23,426 bases of DNA from positions 1 to 23,426 of the forward strand of contig CABMGU010000018.1 of NCBI GenBank assembly GCA_902385765.1. The letters are read 5' to 3'. Below the pieces are notes generated by a model that worked only from the letters and a program-made list of their open reading frames with translations, searched no databases and was not told the origin of the DNA. The stretch is from an uncultured archaeon. GTDB taxonomy: Archaea > Nanobdellota > Nanobdellia > Woesearchaeales > ARS49. Below are positions 7,562 to 13,930 of the stretch, in pieces (positions within the stretch are counted from its first letter, which is position 1; the number at the start of each line of letters is the position of its first letter). The translations under genes were made by a program, and so were the position numbers.

Positions 7562-7942
7562 TTATTTCTTTCTTTTCTTGTTTATCTCGTATGTTTCAAG
7601 CTCTTCCAGCGAATAAGCTCCTGTGCTTGCAAGGCACATTACGATTCCTGCCACGCTTATGAGAAGTCCGAATGTGAATGGCAGGAATGCTTTTGTCGAA
7701 GTGAACGCCCATACGAGGTTTGCAAGGGATAATGCGAATACGATGAGCGTGAATGGGTATGACCATTCTGCTTCTATCCATAGCCCGAATAATGCGCAGG
7801 CCATCAGTATTGCTCCTATTAGGATTATGGCTAGTTGTATCGCGTATCCTGTGTTCATGCGCGATTCCAATATCAGTGCGGTGAACAGGCTCAGTCCAAG
7901 CAGAAGTACTGTTACAATCATTTTTATGTCGTTTAGTTTCAT
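7562..7942 (-). CDS. Four-helix integral membrane protein, unknown
   Basis: 126 aa protein with four hydrophobic segments (about residues 8-26, 33-54, 60-80 and 86-106) and a charged tail ending NKKRKK, which suggests a cytoplasmic C-terminus. No family motif is recognised. An AAAGGAGGGGG-like Shine-Dalgarno site stands a few bases before ATG 7942, one of the strongest in the window. It is convergent with the ATPase gene (30-bp gap) and divergent from the small secreted protein at 8070. The pattern resembles generic SPW/DUF-type four-TM proteins, but I cannot assign one. Confidence 0.7.
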   Translation of the reverse strand: MKLNDIKMIVTVLLLGLSLFTALILESRMNTGYAIQLAIILIGAILMACALFGLWIEAEWSYPFTLIVFALSLANLVWAFTSTKAFLPFTFGLLISVAGIVMCLASTGAYSLEELETYEINKKRKK

Positions 7943-8039
7943 TTTCCCCCTCCTTTGATATGAATGCCAGATGCTTGCTTCTTAATATATTTTTCTATTG
8001 TGGAGGAGTAACAAGTCGGTGGTGAATTTTAGGAAAAAG

Positions 8040-8047
8040 TTTATAAT
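8040..8047 (+). promoter_or_regulatory. TATA box for the gene at 8070
   Basis: TTTATAAT lies 23-30 bp before ATG 8070, the expected spacing for an archaeal leaderless transcript. It fixes the start at 8070 rather than the longer reading from 7998. Confidence 0.55.
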
Positions 8048-8069
8048 CAGCCGATATTTTCCGGTTGTT

Positions 8070-8393
8070 ATGAAAAAACTAGAGGCTGTTGTCTTGATTT
8101 TGGTTCTTGCTGCTGCGCTTGCAGGAATGTATTTTGCTTTCAAGAGTTATGGCATGGCTACCAAGCACGTTGATATGGTGATTTTCATCTCCGGCGGAGT
8201 GCTTGATACTGAAGCGTTTTCTCCTGATGAGCCTGGCACGCTTTCCATAACCAACGATGATGCCAAGAGTTACGAGGTTGAAATTCGAAGGGATGGGGAT
8301 GTTAAGTGGAGAAGGGATGTTCATCCCGGCAGGACTGAATATGTTGATTATACCCGTGGCGATTATGAACTTGAGATCTTGAGAAAGCATTAA
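8070..8393 (+). CDS. Small membrane-anchored extracytoplasmic protein, unknown
   Basis: 107 aa protein with one N-terminal hydrophobic helix (residues 5-25, AVVLILVLAAALAGMYFAF). It is followed by about 80 residues rich in predicted strands (VDMVIFISGG, GTLSITNDDAKSYEVEIRRD, TEYVDYTRGDYELEILR). The layout suggests a membrane-anchored beta-sandwich domain outside the cell, of the cupredoxin-like or carboxypeptidase-regulatory-like kind. No metal ligands or catalytic motif are clear. The gene lies 27 bp ahead of the thioredoxin reductase start, on the same strand. An upstream extension to 7998 was rejected because it includes the TATA box. Confidence 0.68.
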   Translation: MKKLEAVVLILVLAAALAGMYFAFKSYGMATKHVDMVIFISGGVLDTEAFSPDEPGTLSITNDDAKSYEVEIRRDGDVKWRRDVHPGRTEYVDYTRGDYELEILRKH

Positions 8394-8420
8394 ATATTTC
8401 CTGTCTTGTTTTCTTTTTTT

Positions 8421-9341
8421 ATGTATGACTTGATTATTGTCGGCGCTGGTCCTGCTGGTCTGACTTGTGCTATTTATGCTGGCAGGAAGAAGTTGAACTG
8501 TTTGCTTGTTACCGGTCCTAATATCGGCGGTGAGACAAATACTACTGTTGACATTCAGAATTATCCTGGTTATGAGGGTTCCGGTGCTGAGCTGATGCAG
8601 AAATTCAGTGCTTCTGCAAGGAAGTGGGGTTGTGAGTTTCTTGAGCAGTTTGTTGCCAAAATCACGAAGCCGAAGGAGTTTGTTGTTGAGCTTGATGACG
8701 GGAAAAAGCTTGATGCGAAGGCGGTTATTTTGTGTTATGGCCGTCAGCGAAGGAAGCTTGGTGTTCCTGGCGAGGACAGGTTTTTTGGCCGTGGTTTGAG
8801 CACTTGTGCTACTTGTGATGCTCCTTTGTTTCCTAACAAGGATGTTGCTGTGATTGGCGGTGGCAATAGTGCTGTTGAGGGTGCTTTGGAGCTTGCGCGT
8901 ATTGCGAAAAAGGTTTATCTTGTTCACAGGCGCGACCAGTTCAGGGCTGATGAGGTTACTGTTGAGACCGCGAGGAAAAATCCCAGGATTGAGCTTGTTT
9001 TGAGCAGTGTTCCTGTTGAGATTTAGGGTGCGAAGTTTGTTTCTGCTGTTGTTGTTGAGGGTGCTTCTAAGAAAAGAAGAGAGCTTCCTGTTCAGGGTAT
9101 TTTCTCTGAGATTGGCTGGGAGGTTAAGACTGATTTCCTGGGCAATCTTGTTGAGCTTTCTCCTGCTGGAGAGGTTGTTGTTGACCAGTTGTGCAGGACC
9201 AGGACTTCCGGATTGTTTGCCTGCGGTGATGTTGCTAATCTTCCTTACAAGCAGACTGTTATTGCTGCTGGCATGGGCGCAATTGCCGCTCTGGAAGCCT
9301 ACAGGTTTTTGACTGGCAGTATTAGTGAGTATGCGAAATAG
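8421..9341 (+). pseudogene. trxB: Thioredoxin reductase interrupted by one in-frame TAG
   Basis: The reading frame from ATG 8421 to TAG 9339 encodes a full-length (306-codon) thioredoxin-reductase-type flavoprotein, broken only by TAG at 9024-9026 (codon 202). Before it: FAD-binding GAGPAG (8-13), redox pair CATC (Cys129, Cys132) and NADPH-binding GGGNSA (146-151). After it: the closing FAD motif FACGDVANLPYKQTVIAAGMG in the same frame. There is no frameshift. The interrupted site lies in VPVEI-x-GAKFVSAVVVEG, where relatives usually carry Lys, so AAG or AAA to TAG is a one-base change. Options are a recent nonsense mutation, a base-calling or population variant, or readthrough/suppression. 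TAG ends other genes here, so the codon is not globally reassigned. If translation stops, the 201-aa product lacks the C-terminal FAD segment and should be inactive. Confidence 0.85.
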
Positions 9342-9369
9342 TTAAATAGTGATTTTCATTCTTTTTCTT

Positions 9370-9615
9370 ATGCACAAATCTTTTGCCTTGTTCACGATTG
9401 TTGCCGTCTGCGCTTTGGTAATTCTTTTATTCGTTTCTGTTGAGGGCAAGTTTTCTGGTTGTCATTGCTATTTTACCGGCGAGTGCCAGTTTGATGGGAA
9501 TGGTATTGCTTACAGGTATTATTTCTGCGGCAACTGTCCTGCTTATAGCGGTTTCCGCCAGTATAATGGTTGTTTAAACACTACTTCTCCGCCTGCCTGG
9601 CCTCATTCTAATTAG
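9370..9615 (+). CDS. Small secreted or membrane-tethered cysteine-rich protein
   Basis: 81 aa protein: a hydrophobic N-terminal helix (residues 5-23, FALFTIVAVCALVILLFVSV), then a short domain with six cysteines (GCHCYFTGEC, YYFCGNCPAY, GCLN) and many aromatic and Gly/Asn residues. It is probably exported and disulfide-bonded or metal-binding. The start is ATG 9370; a TTAAATAG box near 9342-9349 is at promoter distance. An upstream in-frame start at 9349 would only prepend hydrophobic residues. It directly follows the thioredoxin reductase gene and overlaps the aIF1A gene tail-to-tail by 4 bp. No known family is recognised. Confidence 0.6.
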   Translation: MHKSFALFTIVAVCALVILLFVSVEGKFSGCHCYFTGECQFDGNGIAYRYYFCGNCPAYSGFRQYNGCLNTTSPPAWPHSN

Positions 9616-9956
9616 AATTCTTCCTGTGTTAGCCCTTTTAGCATTCCTTTTCTTCTTAGCACGTCTGCTTGTATTGGCTTGTACTTGTAGACTACGTCTC
9701 CTTTATCGTCTCCGCCCAACTCCCATGGTTCTATCAGCAAAAGGTCTCCCTCTCTCACCCATAGTTTTCTTTTGAGTCTTCCTGGTATTCTGCAGATTCT
9801 TGTTCTTGCATCCATGCATCTTACTTTCATTCTGCTTCCGCCTACTCTTTCTTCGCATAAACCGAGAACTTGTCTTCCTCTGGGAATAGGGGTTCTTCTG
9901 ATTTCTTCCTGTTCCTGCTGCTGTTGCTGGAGTGCTTCTTCTTCTTTCTTGCTCAT
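9612..9956 (-). CDS. eif1a: Translation initiation factor aIF1A
   Basis: 114 aa archaeal/eukaryotic initiation factor 1A, an S1-like OB-fold protein that binds the ribosomal A site and helps assemble the initiation complex. Core motifs: GRQVLGLCEERVGGSRMKVR, then MDARTRICRIPGRLKRKLWV and REGDLLLIEPWE. The N-terminus is unusual in its Glu/Gln-rich stretch (KKEEEALQQQQQEQEEIRR, residues 3-21), replacing the usual basic tail. A TATA box (plus-strand GTTTATAAG, 9980-9988) lies about 25-33 bp upstream of the ATG at 9956. It diverges from the exonuclease gene across a 99-bp gap. Confidence 0.95.
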   Translation of the reverse strand: MSKKEEEALQQQQQEQEEIRRTPIPRGRQVLGLCEERVGGSRMKVRCMDARTRICRIPGRLKRKLWVREGDLLLIEPWELGGDDKGDVVYKYKPIQADVLRRKGMLKGLTQEEF

Positions 9957-9979
9957 CTTCGTCTATTCATCAATAGTTT

Positions 9980-9988
9980 GTTTATAAG
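9980..9988 (-). promoter_or_regulatory. TATA box of the aIF1A gene
   Basis: CTTATAAAC on the minus strand, 24-32 bp upstream of the ATG at 9956, consistent with a leaderless mRNA. Confidence 0.5.
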
Positions 9989-10055
9989 TCTTTCTGCACT
10001 CCCCACTGGACATCCGCGCACAGCATTTTTAAGCTGGTTTTGTGTTGTTTTTTTG

Positions 10056-10856
10056 ATGATTAGGGAGTCTTTCATTGTATTGCCTCATGTCGGCCGTCGT
10101 ACTGAAGCTAAGCTCTGGGCTCAGGGACTGCATTCCTGGGATCATTTTATGGGTGCTGTGAAGGTTAAGGGTTTGAGTTCTGCGAGAAAGGATGCTTTTG
10201 ATTGGAGGCTTCAGGAGGCAAAGGATAATCTTCGCAAGGGCAATTCTTCTTTTTTCTCAAAAATGCCTGACCAATGGCGTTTGTACAACGAGTTCAAGGA
10301 CGAGGCTGTTTATCTTGACATTGAGACTAATGGTTATTACAGTGGCATTACTGTCATTGGCTTGTCAGACGGCTTTGATACCAAGACTTTTGTTCGCGGT
10401 TTTAATCTTGACCGTTCTTTGTTAATCAAAGAGCTTTCAAAATACAAGCTAATCATCACATTCAATGGCTCTTCTTTTGACCTTCCCGTCATTAATCGCT
10501 TTTTTGATTTCAGTCCAAATGTTCCTCATATAGACTTGCGTTTTGTCTGCCAGAAGCTTGGTTTTACTGGTGGCTTGAAAGCGATTGAAAAGCAATTTAG
10601 CATCAAGCGCCGTCCTGAAGTCAATGGATTGTCAGGCGAAGATGCTGTTTATTTGTGGGAGATGTGGAAATCTTCTGGCGAGCGGGAATATCTTGACAGG
10701 CTTGTCTGGTATAACGAGGAGGATATTCTTAACTTGAAACCTTTGGCAGATAAGCTGATTCCTGCAATGTGGCAGAAAGTTCGTTACTTGAAGAACGATA
10801 TTGCCTTGCCTACTGCTTCTTGTACTGCAAAAGGGTCGTGTCCTGTTAGGACGTAA
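10056..10856 (+). CDS. DEDD-type 3'-5' exonuclease, RNase-H-like (YprB type)
   Basis: 266 aa protein. The N-terminal 80 residues (HVGRRTEAKLWAQGLHSWDH) look like a helix-hairpin-helix-like element. The RNase-H-fold exonuclease core follows: exo I YLDIETNGYY (Asp and Glu), exo II LIITFNGSSFDLPVINRFF (Asp), and exo III LVWYNEEDILNLKPLAD (Tyr and Asp, DEDDy type). This matches the RNase_H_2/YprB-like group of single-strand nucleases, whose physiological role is poorly known. The start ATG 10056 has a TATA-like TTTTTAAG about 25 bp upstream; a longer reading from 9870 overlaps the aIF1A gene and its promoter and is rejected. The last 73 bp overlap the antisense small membrane gene 10784-10987. 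Confidence 0.85.
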   Translation: MIRESFIVLPHVGRRTEAKLWAQGLHSWDHFMGAVKVKGLSSARKDAFDWRLQEAKDNLRKGNSSFFSKMPDQWRLYNEFKDEAVYLDIETNGYYSGITVIGLSDGFDTKTFVRGFNLDRSLLIKELSKYKLIITFNGSSFDLPVINRFFDFSPNVPHIDLRFVCQKLGFTGGLKAIEKQFSIKRRPEVNGLSGEDAVYLWEMWKSSGEREYLDRLVWYNEEDILNLKPLADKLIPAMWQKVRYLKNDIALPTASCTAKGSCPVRT

Positions 10857-10987
10857 ATAAGGTAAGCTATTGCAATAAGGACAATCGCCAGTGGTATTAT
10901 TTTCTTCAAAGCGCCGACTAGGAATTTGAATGCGATGACTGCGAGAATAATCAGCGCAATCAGGATTAACAGGCTTATTATGCTCAT
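10784..10987 (-). CDS. Small two-helix membrane protein
   Basis: 67 aa protein with two hydrophobic helices (about 3-27 and 30-48, separated by ALKK) and an amphipathic tail (GHDPFAVQEAVGKAISFFK). No family is recognised. Its 3' end overlaps the exonuclease gene tail-to-tail by 73 bp. The hydrophobic organisation, the ATG start and the filling of an otherwise empty gap favour a real gene. The overlapped region codes for the less conserved end of the exonuclease. Confidence 0.55.
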   Translation of the reverse strand: MSIISLLILIALIILAVIAFKFLVGALKKIIPLAIVLIAIAYLIYVLTGHDPFAVQEAVGKAISFFK

Positions 10988-11039
10988 GTGATGTTATTTT
11001 GCAGAAAGCTTTTTAAAACTTGTTATGGATTTTTTGCTT

Positions 11040-11717
11040 ATGAAACTGTTTCACGTTCACCTGAAAAGCAATGTTGATGTAAAACTGCCTGAAGCTGTTT
11101 TGAAGAGGTTGCCGAAGCGTCTTGGCATTGTTACGACAATCCAGCATCTACATAAGATTGATGACATCGTAAAGCAGACCAAAGGCGTGCTTGCCGGTCA
11201 GGTTCTTGGCTGCAATGCTTCTCAGGTGGAAAAAGTGAATGATGATATTGATGCTTTCTTGTTTGTCGGCTCTGGCGAGTTTCACCCGATTAATGTTGCT
11301 TTGAAAACAGGAAAGAAAGTCTGGCTGTGGAATCCAATCTCGAAAAATTTCGGGTTATTGGATGAAAAGATGATTGAAAAATACAGAAAGCAGAAGCAGG
11401 GTAAATTGTCGAAATTCCTGAATGCAAAACGTGTTGGAATTATTGTTTCCACTAAGATGGGTCAGAAGAATTTGATGCGTGCTTATGAGCTGATGAAGCA
11501 GTCTGACAGGGAATATTATTTGTTTGCCTGCGATGAAGTTAATTTTGCCGAGTTTGAAAACTTTAATTTCATAGACTTCTGGGTTAATACGGCCTGTCCG
11601 AGAATTGAGGATTCAAGAATTATTCATATTGATGATTTGATTGATGCTGGCTTGTTGAAGTTAAAAAAAGGGTCTTATGAGGTGCCGATATGGAAAAGCG
11701 ATCTTGGATTGCACTGA
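11040..11717 (+). CDS. Dph2-like diphthamide synthase lacking the first domain
   Basis: 225 aa protein matching domains 2 and 3 of archaeal Dph2, the radical-SAM-like enzyme that starts diphthamide formation on EF-2. Visible motifs: KRLGIVTTIQHLHKID, GQVLGCNASQ (Cys58), DAFLFVGSGEFHPINVAL, VGIIVSTKMGQKN and WVNTACPRIED (Cys186). Family members are normally about 320-350 aa, with three cysteines holding a [4Fe-4S] cluster, one per domain. The first domain and its cysteine are absent, and no matching sequence lies upstream on this strand. The start is placed at ATG 11040 because a TTTTTAAAA box at about 11008-11016 sits at promoter distance; ATG 11025 is possible. The function may differ or need a partner. 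It overlaps the next gene by 28 bp. Confidence 0.82.
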   Translation: MKLFHVHLKSNVDVKLPEAVLKRLPKRLGIVTTIQHLHKIDDIVKQTKGVLAGQVLGCNASQVEKVNDDIDAFLFVGSGEFHPINVALKTGKKVWLWNPISKNFGLLDEKMIEKYRKQKQGKLSKFLNAKRVGIIVSTKMGQKNLMRAYELMKQSDREYYLFACDEVNFAEFENFNFIDFWVNTACPRIEDSRIIHIDDLIDAGLLKLKKGSYEVPIWKSDLGLH

Positions 11718-12088
11718 TTTTGTTAATCTCCTGTTCGGTTCCTGCGGTTACTTTTGATAATGTTTCTTTTTCTGTTGAGGTTGCGCAGACACAGCAGGAA
11801 AAAGCCAGGGGCTTGATGTTTCGTGAATCAATGCCTGACAATCACGGTATGCTATTCGTTTTTGATAAGAGTGGTCCGCTTTCTTTCTGGATGAAAAACA
11901 CCTTGATTCCTTTGGATATGGTTTTCATTGATGGGAATATGACTGTTGTTGATGTGAAGACAGCAGTGCCCTGTAAGGCAGACCCTTGCGCTTCCTATAA
12001 GTCGTCTGGTATGTATGTTCTTGAGATTAATGCAGGTCTTGCAGAGAAATACGGGATTAAGAATGGTTCAGTGATGTCACGTAACTGA
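11690..12088 (+). CDS. DUF192 family protein with lipoprotein-like signal
   Basis: 132 aa exported protein of the DUF192 (PF02643) family, of unknown function. The core reads QEKARGLMFRESMPDNHGML, SFWMKNTLIPLDMVFIDGN, then AVPCKADPCASYKSSGMY, VLEINAGLAEKYGIKNGSVM. The N-terminus MEKRSWIALILLISCSVPAV is a short basic/hydrophobic signal with a lipobox-like LISC (Cys15). It is therefore a candidate lipoprotein and a possible substrate for the LspA-like peptidase at 18846-19286. It overlaps the Dph2-like gene by 28 bp, so it is probably in the same transcript. Two further cysteines (VPCKADPC) are typical of many archaeal members. Confidence 0.88.
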   Translation: MEKRSWIALILLISCSVPAVTFDNVSFSVEVAQTQQEKARGLMFRESMPDNHGMLFVFDKSGPLSFWMKNTLIPLDMVFIDGNMTVVDVKTAVPCKADPCASYKSSGMYVLEINAGLAEKYGIKNGSVMSRN

Positions 12089-12103
12089 TTTGCTTTGATG
12101 ACT

Positions 12104-12245
12104 GCGCCACTCTGGTCCTTCGAAATGCTTGCATTTCGAACGCCTAGCCGAAATTTCTTTCGGCTCGGTTTGACTGAATTTTTTCTCCCTCTTACAGGTA
12201 TGAGGGAGAGAAATTCACCTTGATACAATCGAGGCAGAGCGGCGC
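12104..12245 (-). repeat. Four-way-junction hairpin element, copy 2 (enlarged arm)
   Basis: Plus-strand parts: closing stem GCGCCACTCTG (12104-12114) with CAGAGCGGCGC (12235-12245), 10 of 11 paired. The first arm, 12115-12174, is closed by GTC/GAC and contains two perfect hairpins (TTCGAAATG/CATTTCGAA and AGCCGAAA/TTTCGGCT). The long arm 12175-12217 starts TGAATT and ends AATTCA, with CTCCCTC/GAGGGAG inside. The last arm is CCTTGAT-ACA-ATCGAGG (12218-12234, one G-T pair). There are no unpaired bases at the junction. The long-arm base uses TGAAT/ATTCA where other copies use TGATT/AATCA, a compensated change. It fills the gap between the convergent DUF192 and SppA genes. Confidence 0.82.
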
Positions 12246-12280
12246 TTGTAAGTAGACCGCAGCGATAGAATTAGACTTTC

Positions 12281-13225
12281 TTACGTAAATGAAATCTTGG
12301 TATCTGTAGCGAATACGCTTCCTATTCCTTTTCCTACGCTGTAAAAGCTTTCAGAGGTCATTCCTGCTATCTTGTCAAAAATTGTTTTGTACTCTTTGTA
12401 TTCGATTGGCTCTGCTTTGATTTTCAGTTTTGTTTCGATGTATTGCAGCGCTTCTCTTCTTCCGCCGAATTCGTCTATAAGCCCAAGTTCTTTTGCTTCG
12501 CTTCCCAGGTATGTGAATCCTGTTGCCATGCTTCTGACTGTTTCTTCCGGCAGTTTTCTGTTTTCAGCTACTGCTTTGATGAATTCAGTGTGCAGTTTGT
12601 CGAGCATGTTTTGGAATAATTGTGTTTCTTCTGGTGTCATGTCCCTGTATATCGTTCCTGCATCTTTGAGTCTTCCTGCTGTGAGTTTTCTGTATGTTAC
12701 ATTGTAGTCTGCCAGTAATCCGGGCACTTCCAGCCTGCTTGCTGTCACTCCTATGCTTCCTACGATGCTCATCCTGTTTGCGAAGATTCTGTCTCCTGCT
12801 GTTGATATCCAGTATGCTCCTGATGTTCCTGATTCCCTGATGACTGAGATTTTTGTTTTGTTGACGAGTTTTATCGCGCTTGCTATTTCATCTGTCGCAA
12901 CAGGTGTTCCCCCAGGGCTATTCACTTCTATTATTAGTGCTTTTATCTCGTCGTTTTTTTGCGCCTGTTCTATGAGTTTTACTATGTCAGAGCTTTTTGC
13001 TCCAGGCATGAAACTGCTGGAGTCATCTGTTTGTATCAGTCCTTCTATTGGTATGACTGCAACGTTCCCTCTTTGTACTGTTGGTATGTAAGCTCCGAAT
13101 ATGCTGAAGAATATCATTGCGAACATGAGGAGCAGTGCTATGCTTATTCCTACGCTGATTATTTTCCAGGTTGCCCTGAGTATTTCTCCTCCTGTTATTG
13201 GTCTTGACTCCTCTTTTTTCTGCAT
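12281..13225 (-). CDS. sppA: Signal peptide peptidase SppA-like serine protease (S49)
   Basis: 314 aa membrane protease of family S49, which degrades cleaved signal peptides or membrane proteins. One N-terminal transmembrane helix (about 20-45) is followed by the protease domain: VAVIPIEGLIQTDD, EVNSPGGTPVATDEIA, the nucleophile Ser135 in ESGTSGAYWIS, GSIGVTAS, and the general base Lys187 in TAGRLKDAG. This Ser/Lys dyad is standard for the short archaeal/bacterial SppA form. A TATA-like TTTATATATG element (13249-13258) lies 24-33 bp upstream of ATG 13225. The methyltransferase-like gene lies upstream on the same strand (46-bp gap), and the gene is convergent with DUF192 across hairpin element copy 2. 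Confidence 0.92.
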   Translation of the reverse strand: MQKKEESRPITGGEILRATWKIISVGISIALLLMFAMIFFSIFGAYIPTVQRGNVAVIPIEGLIQTDDSSSFMPGAKSSDIVKLIEQAQKNDEIKALIIEVNSPGGTPVATDEIASAIKLVNKTKISVIRESGTSGAYWISTAGDRIFANRMSIVGSIGVTASRLEVPGLLADYNVTYRKLTAGRLKDAGTIYRDMTPEETQLFQNMLDKLHTEFIKAVAENRKLPEETVRSMATGFTYLGSEAKELGLIDEFGGRREALQYIETKLKIKAEPIEYKEYKTIFDKIAGMTSESFYSVGKGIGSVFATDTKISFT

Positions 13226-13248
13226 GTTGTCCTGTTTGTATATTTTTG

Positions 13249-13258
13249 TTTATATATG
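13249..13258 (-). promoter_or_regulatory. TATA box of the sppA gene
   Basis: CATATATAAA on the minus strand at 24-33 bp from the sppA ATG, placed in the short gap after the upstream methyltransferase-like gene. Confidence 0.5.
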
Positions 13259-13271
13259 TTATGGTTGGCAA

Positions 13272-13841
13272 TTACAGAATTTTTGGTATTATTCTTTTTG
13301 TTTCTGATTTATAGTCGAGCCATCTGTCTCCGAATTTGTCCAGCAGAACTGCTTCTTCCTGGCTTATTCTGTATAAGACGCTCGGGAAGAATAGTATGAT
13401 TGCCAGCGCTAATGCCCAAATGCTTCCCATTATCATGCTGAATCCAATTACGATAAGCAGTAGTGCTGTTTTGTTTGGGTGTCTTAGCACTGAGTAGATT
13501 CCTGTCTGTGCTGCTTCAAAGCCTGAGCTGAGTCTTTCCTCGAATGTTTTGTCTTCGTGCAGTTGTCTTCTTGCGATTATCTGCAGTAGTCCTCCTAAAA
13601 AGAATATCACCAGTCCTGTCCACATGACTGGGTCTGCTGCAGGGTCGTTATTGACGTAGTATGCTATTGCGATTCCAACCGTTACAAGTCCGGTCATTAT
13701 CATCAGCCAGGTGCTTTCATTGTTTGGTGTTTTTGCTGTTTTGAAGATTAATGTCCTGAATATTTTCTTGCCGAGCAGTGCCAGCCCTATGATTGCAAGT
13801 AGCACGATTACGGCTATGAGAACTTTGAGCATGTTGACCAT
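13272..13841 (-). CDS. Isoprenylcysteine carboxyl methyltransferase-like membrane protein
   Basis: 189 aa integral membrane protein with about five hydrophobic segments. The C-terminal signature of the ICMT/phospholipid methyltransferase group is present: GIYSVLRHPNKTALLLIVIG (RHP motif), a hydrophobic helix, then RISQEEAVLLDKFGDRWLDY (EE...G..W..Y). This group binds S-adenosylmethionine at the membrane and methylates lipids or prenylated cysteines; the substrate here is unknown. It starts with ATG at 13841 (a second ATG at 13832 is possible), with a TATA box (plus-strand ATTTATAT, 13863-13870) upstream. It diverges from the S-layer-domain gene. Confidence 0.8.
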   Translation of the reverse strand: MVNMLKVLIAVIVLLAIIGLALLGKKIFRTLIFKTAKTPNNESTWLMIMTGLVTVGIAIAYYVNNDPAADPVMWTGLVIFFLGGLLQIIARRQLHEDKTFEERLSSGFEAAQTGIYSVLRHPNKTALLLIVIGFSMIMGSIWALALAIILFFPSVLYRISQEEAVLLDKFGDRWLDYKSETKRIIPKIL

Positions 13842-13862
13842 ATGTTGGCTTTAGATGGGGTG

Positions 13863-13897
13863 ATTTATATGGCTTTCGTCATAAGTTTTTTATATGC
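13863..13897. promoter_or_regulatory. Divergent TATA boxes
   Basis: Minus-strand ATATAAAT (13863-13870) serves the methyltransferase-like gene at leaderless distance. Plus-strand TTTTTATATGC (13887-13897) serves the S-layer-domain gene at 13931, which also has a GAGGTGAT Shine-Dalgarno site (13920-13927) and thus a short leader. Confidence 0.5.
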
Positions 13898-13930
13898 AGA
13901 CTTCTGGCTTTTCTGTAAAGAGGTGATTTT

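Noticed and set aside
8079..8927. 282-codon minus-strand open frame opposite the thioredoxin reductase
   Set aside because: A shadow of strongly biased codons on the plus strand; it is rich in Asn, Thr and Arg, has no motif, and crosses two real genes and their promoters.
9007..9312. Frameshift as the cause of the broken thioredoxin reductase
   Set aside because: The +1 frame is open here, but its translation is low-complexity Leu/Arg/Ser. The original frame continues in register with conserved motifs after the TAG, so it is a nonsense codon and not a frameshift.
9870..10055. Longer start for the exonuclease
   Set aside because: It overlaps the aIF1A gene and its promoter and encodes low-complexity Ser/Phe/Leu sequence.
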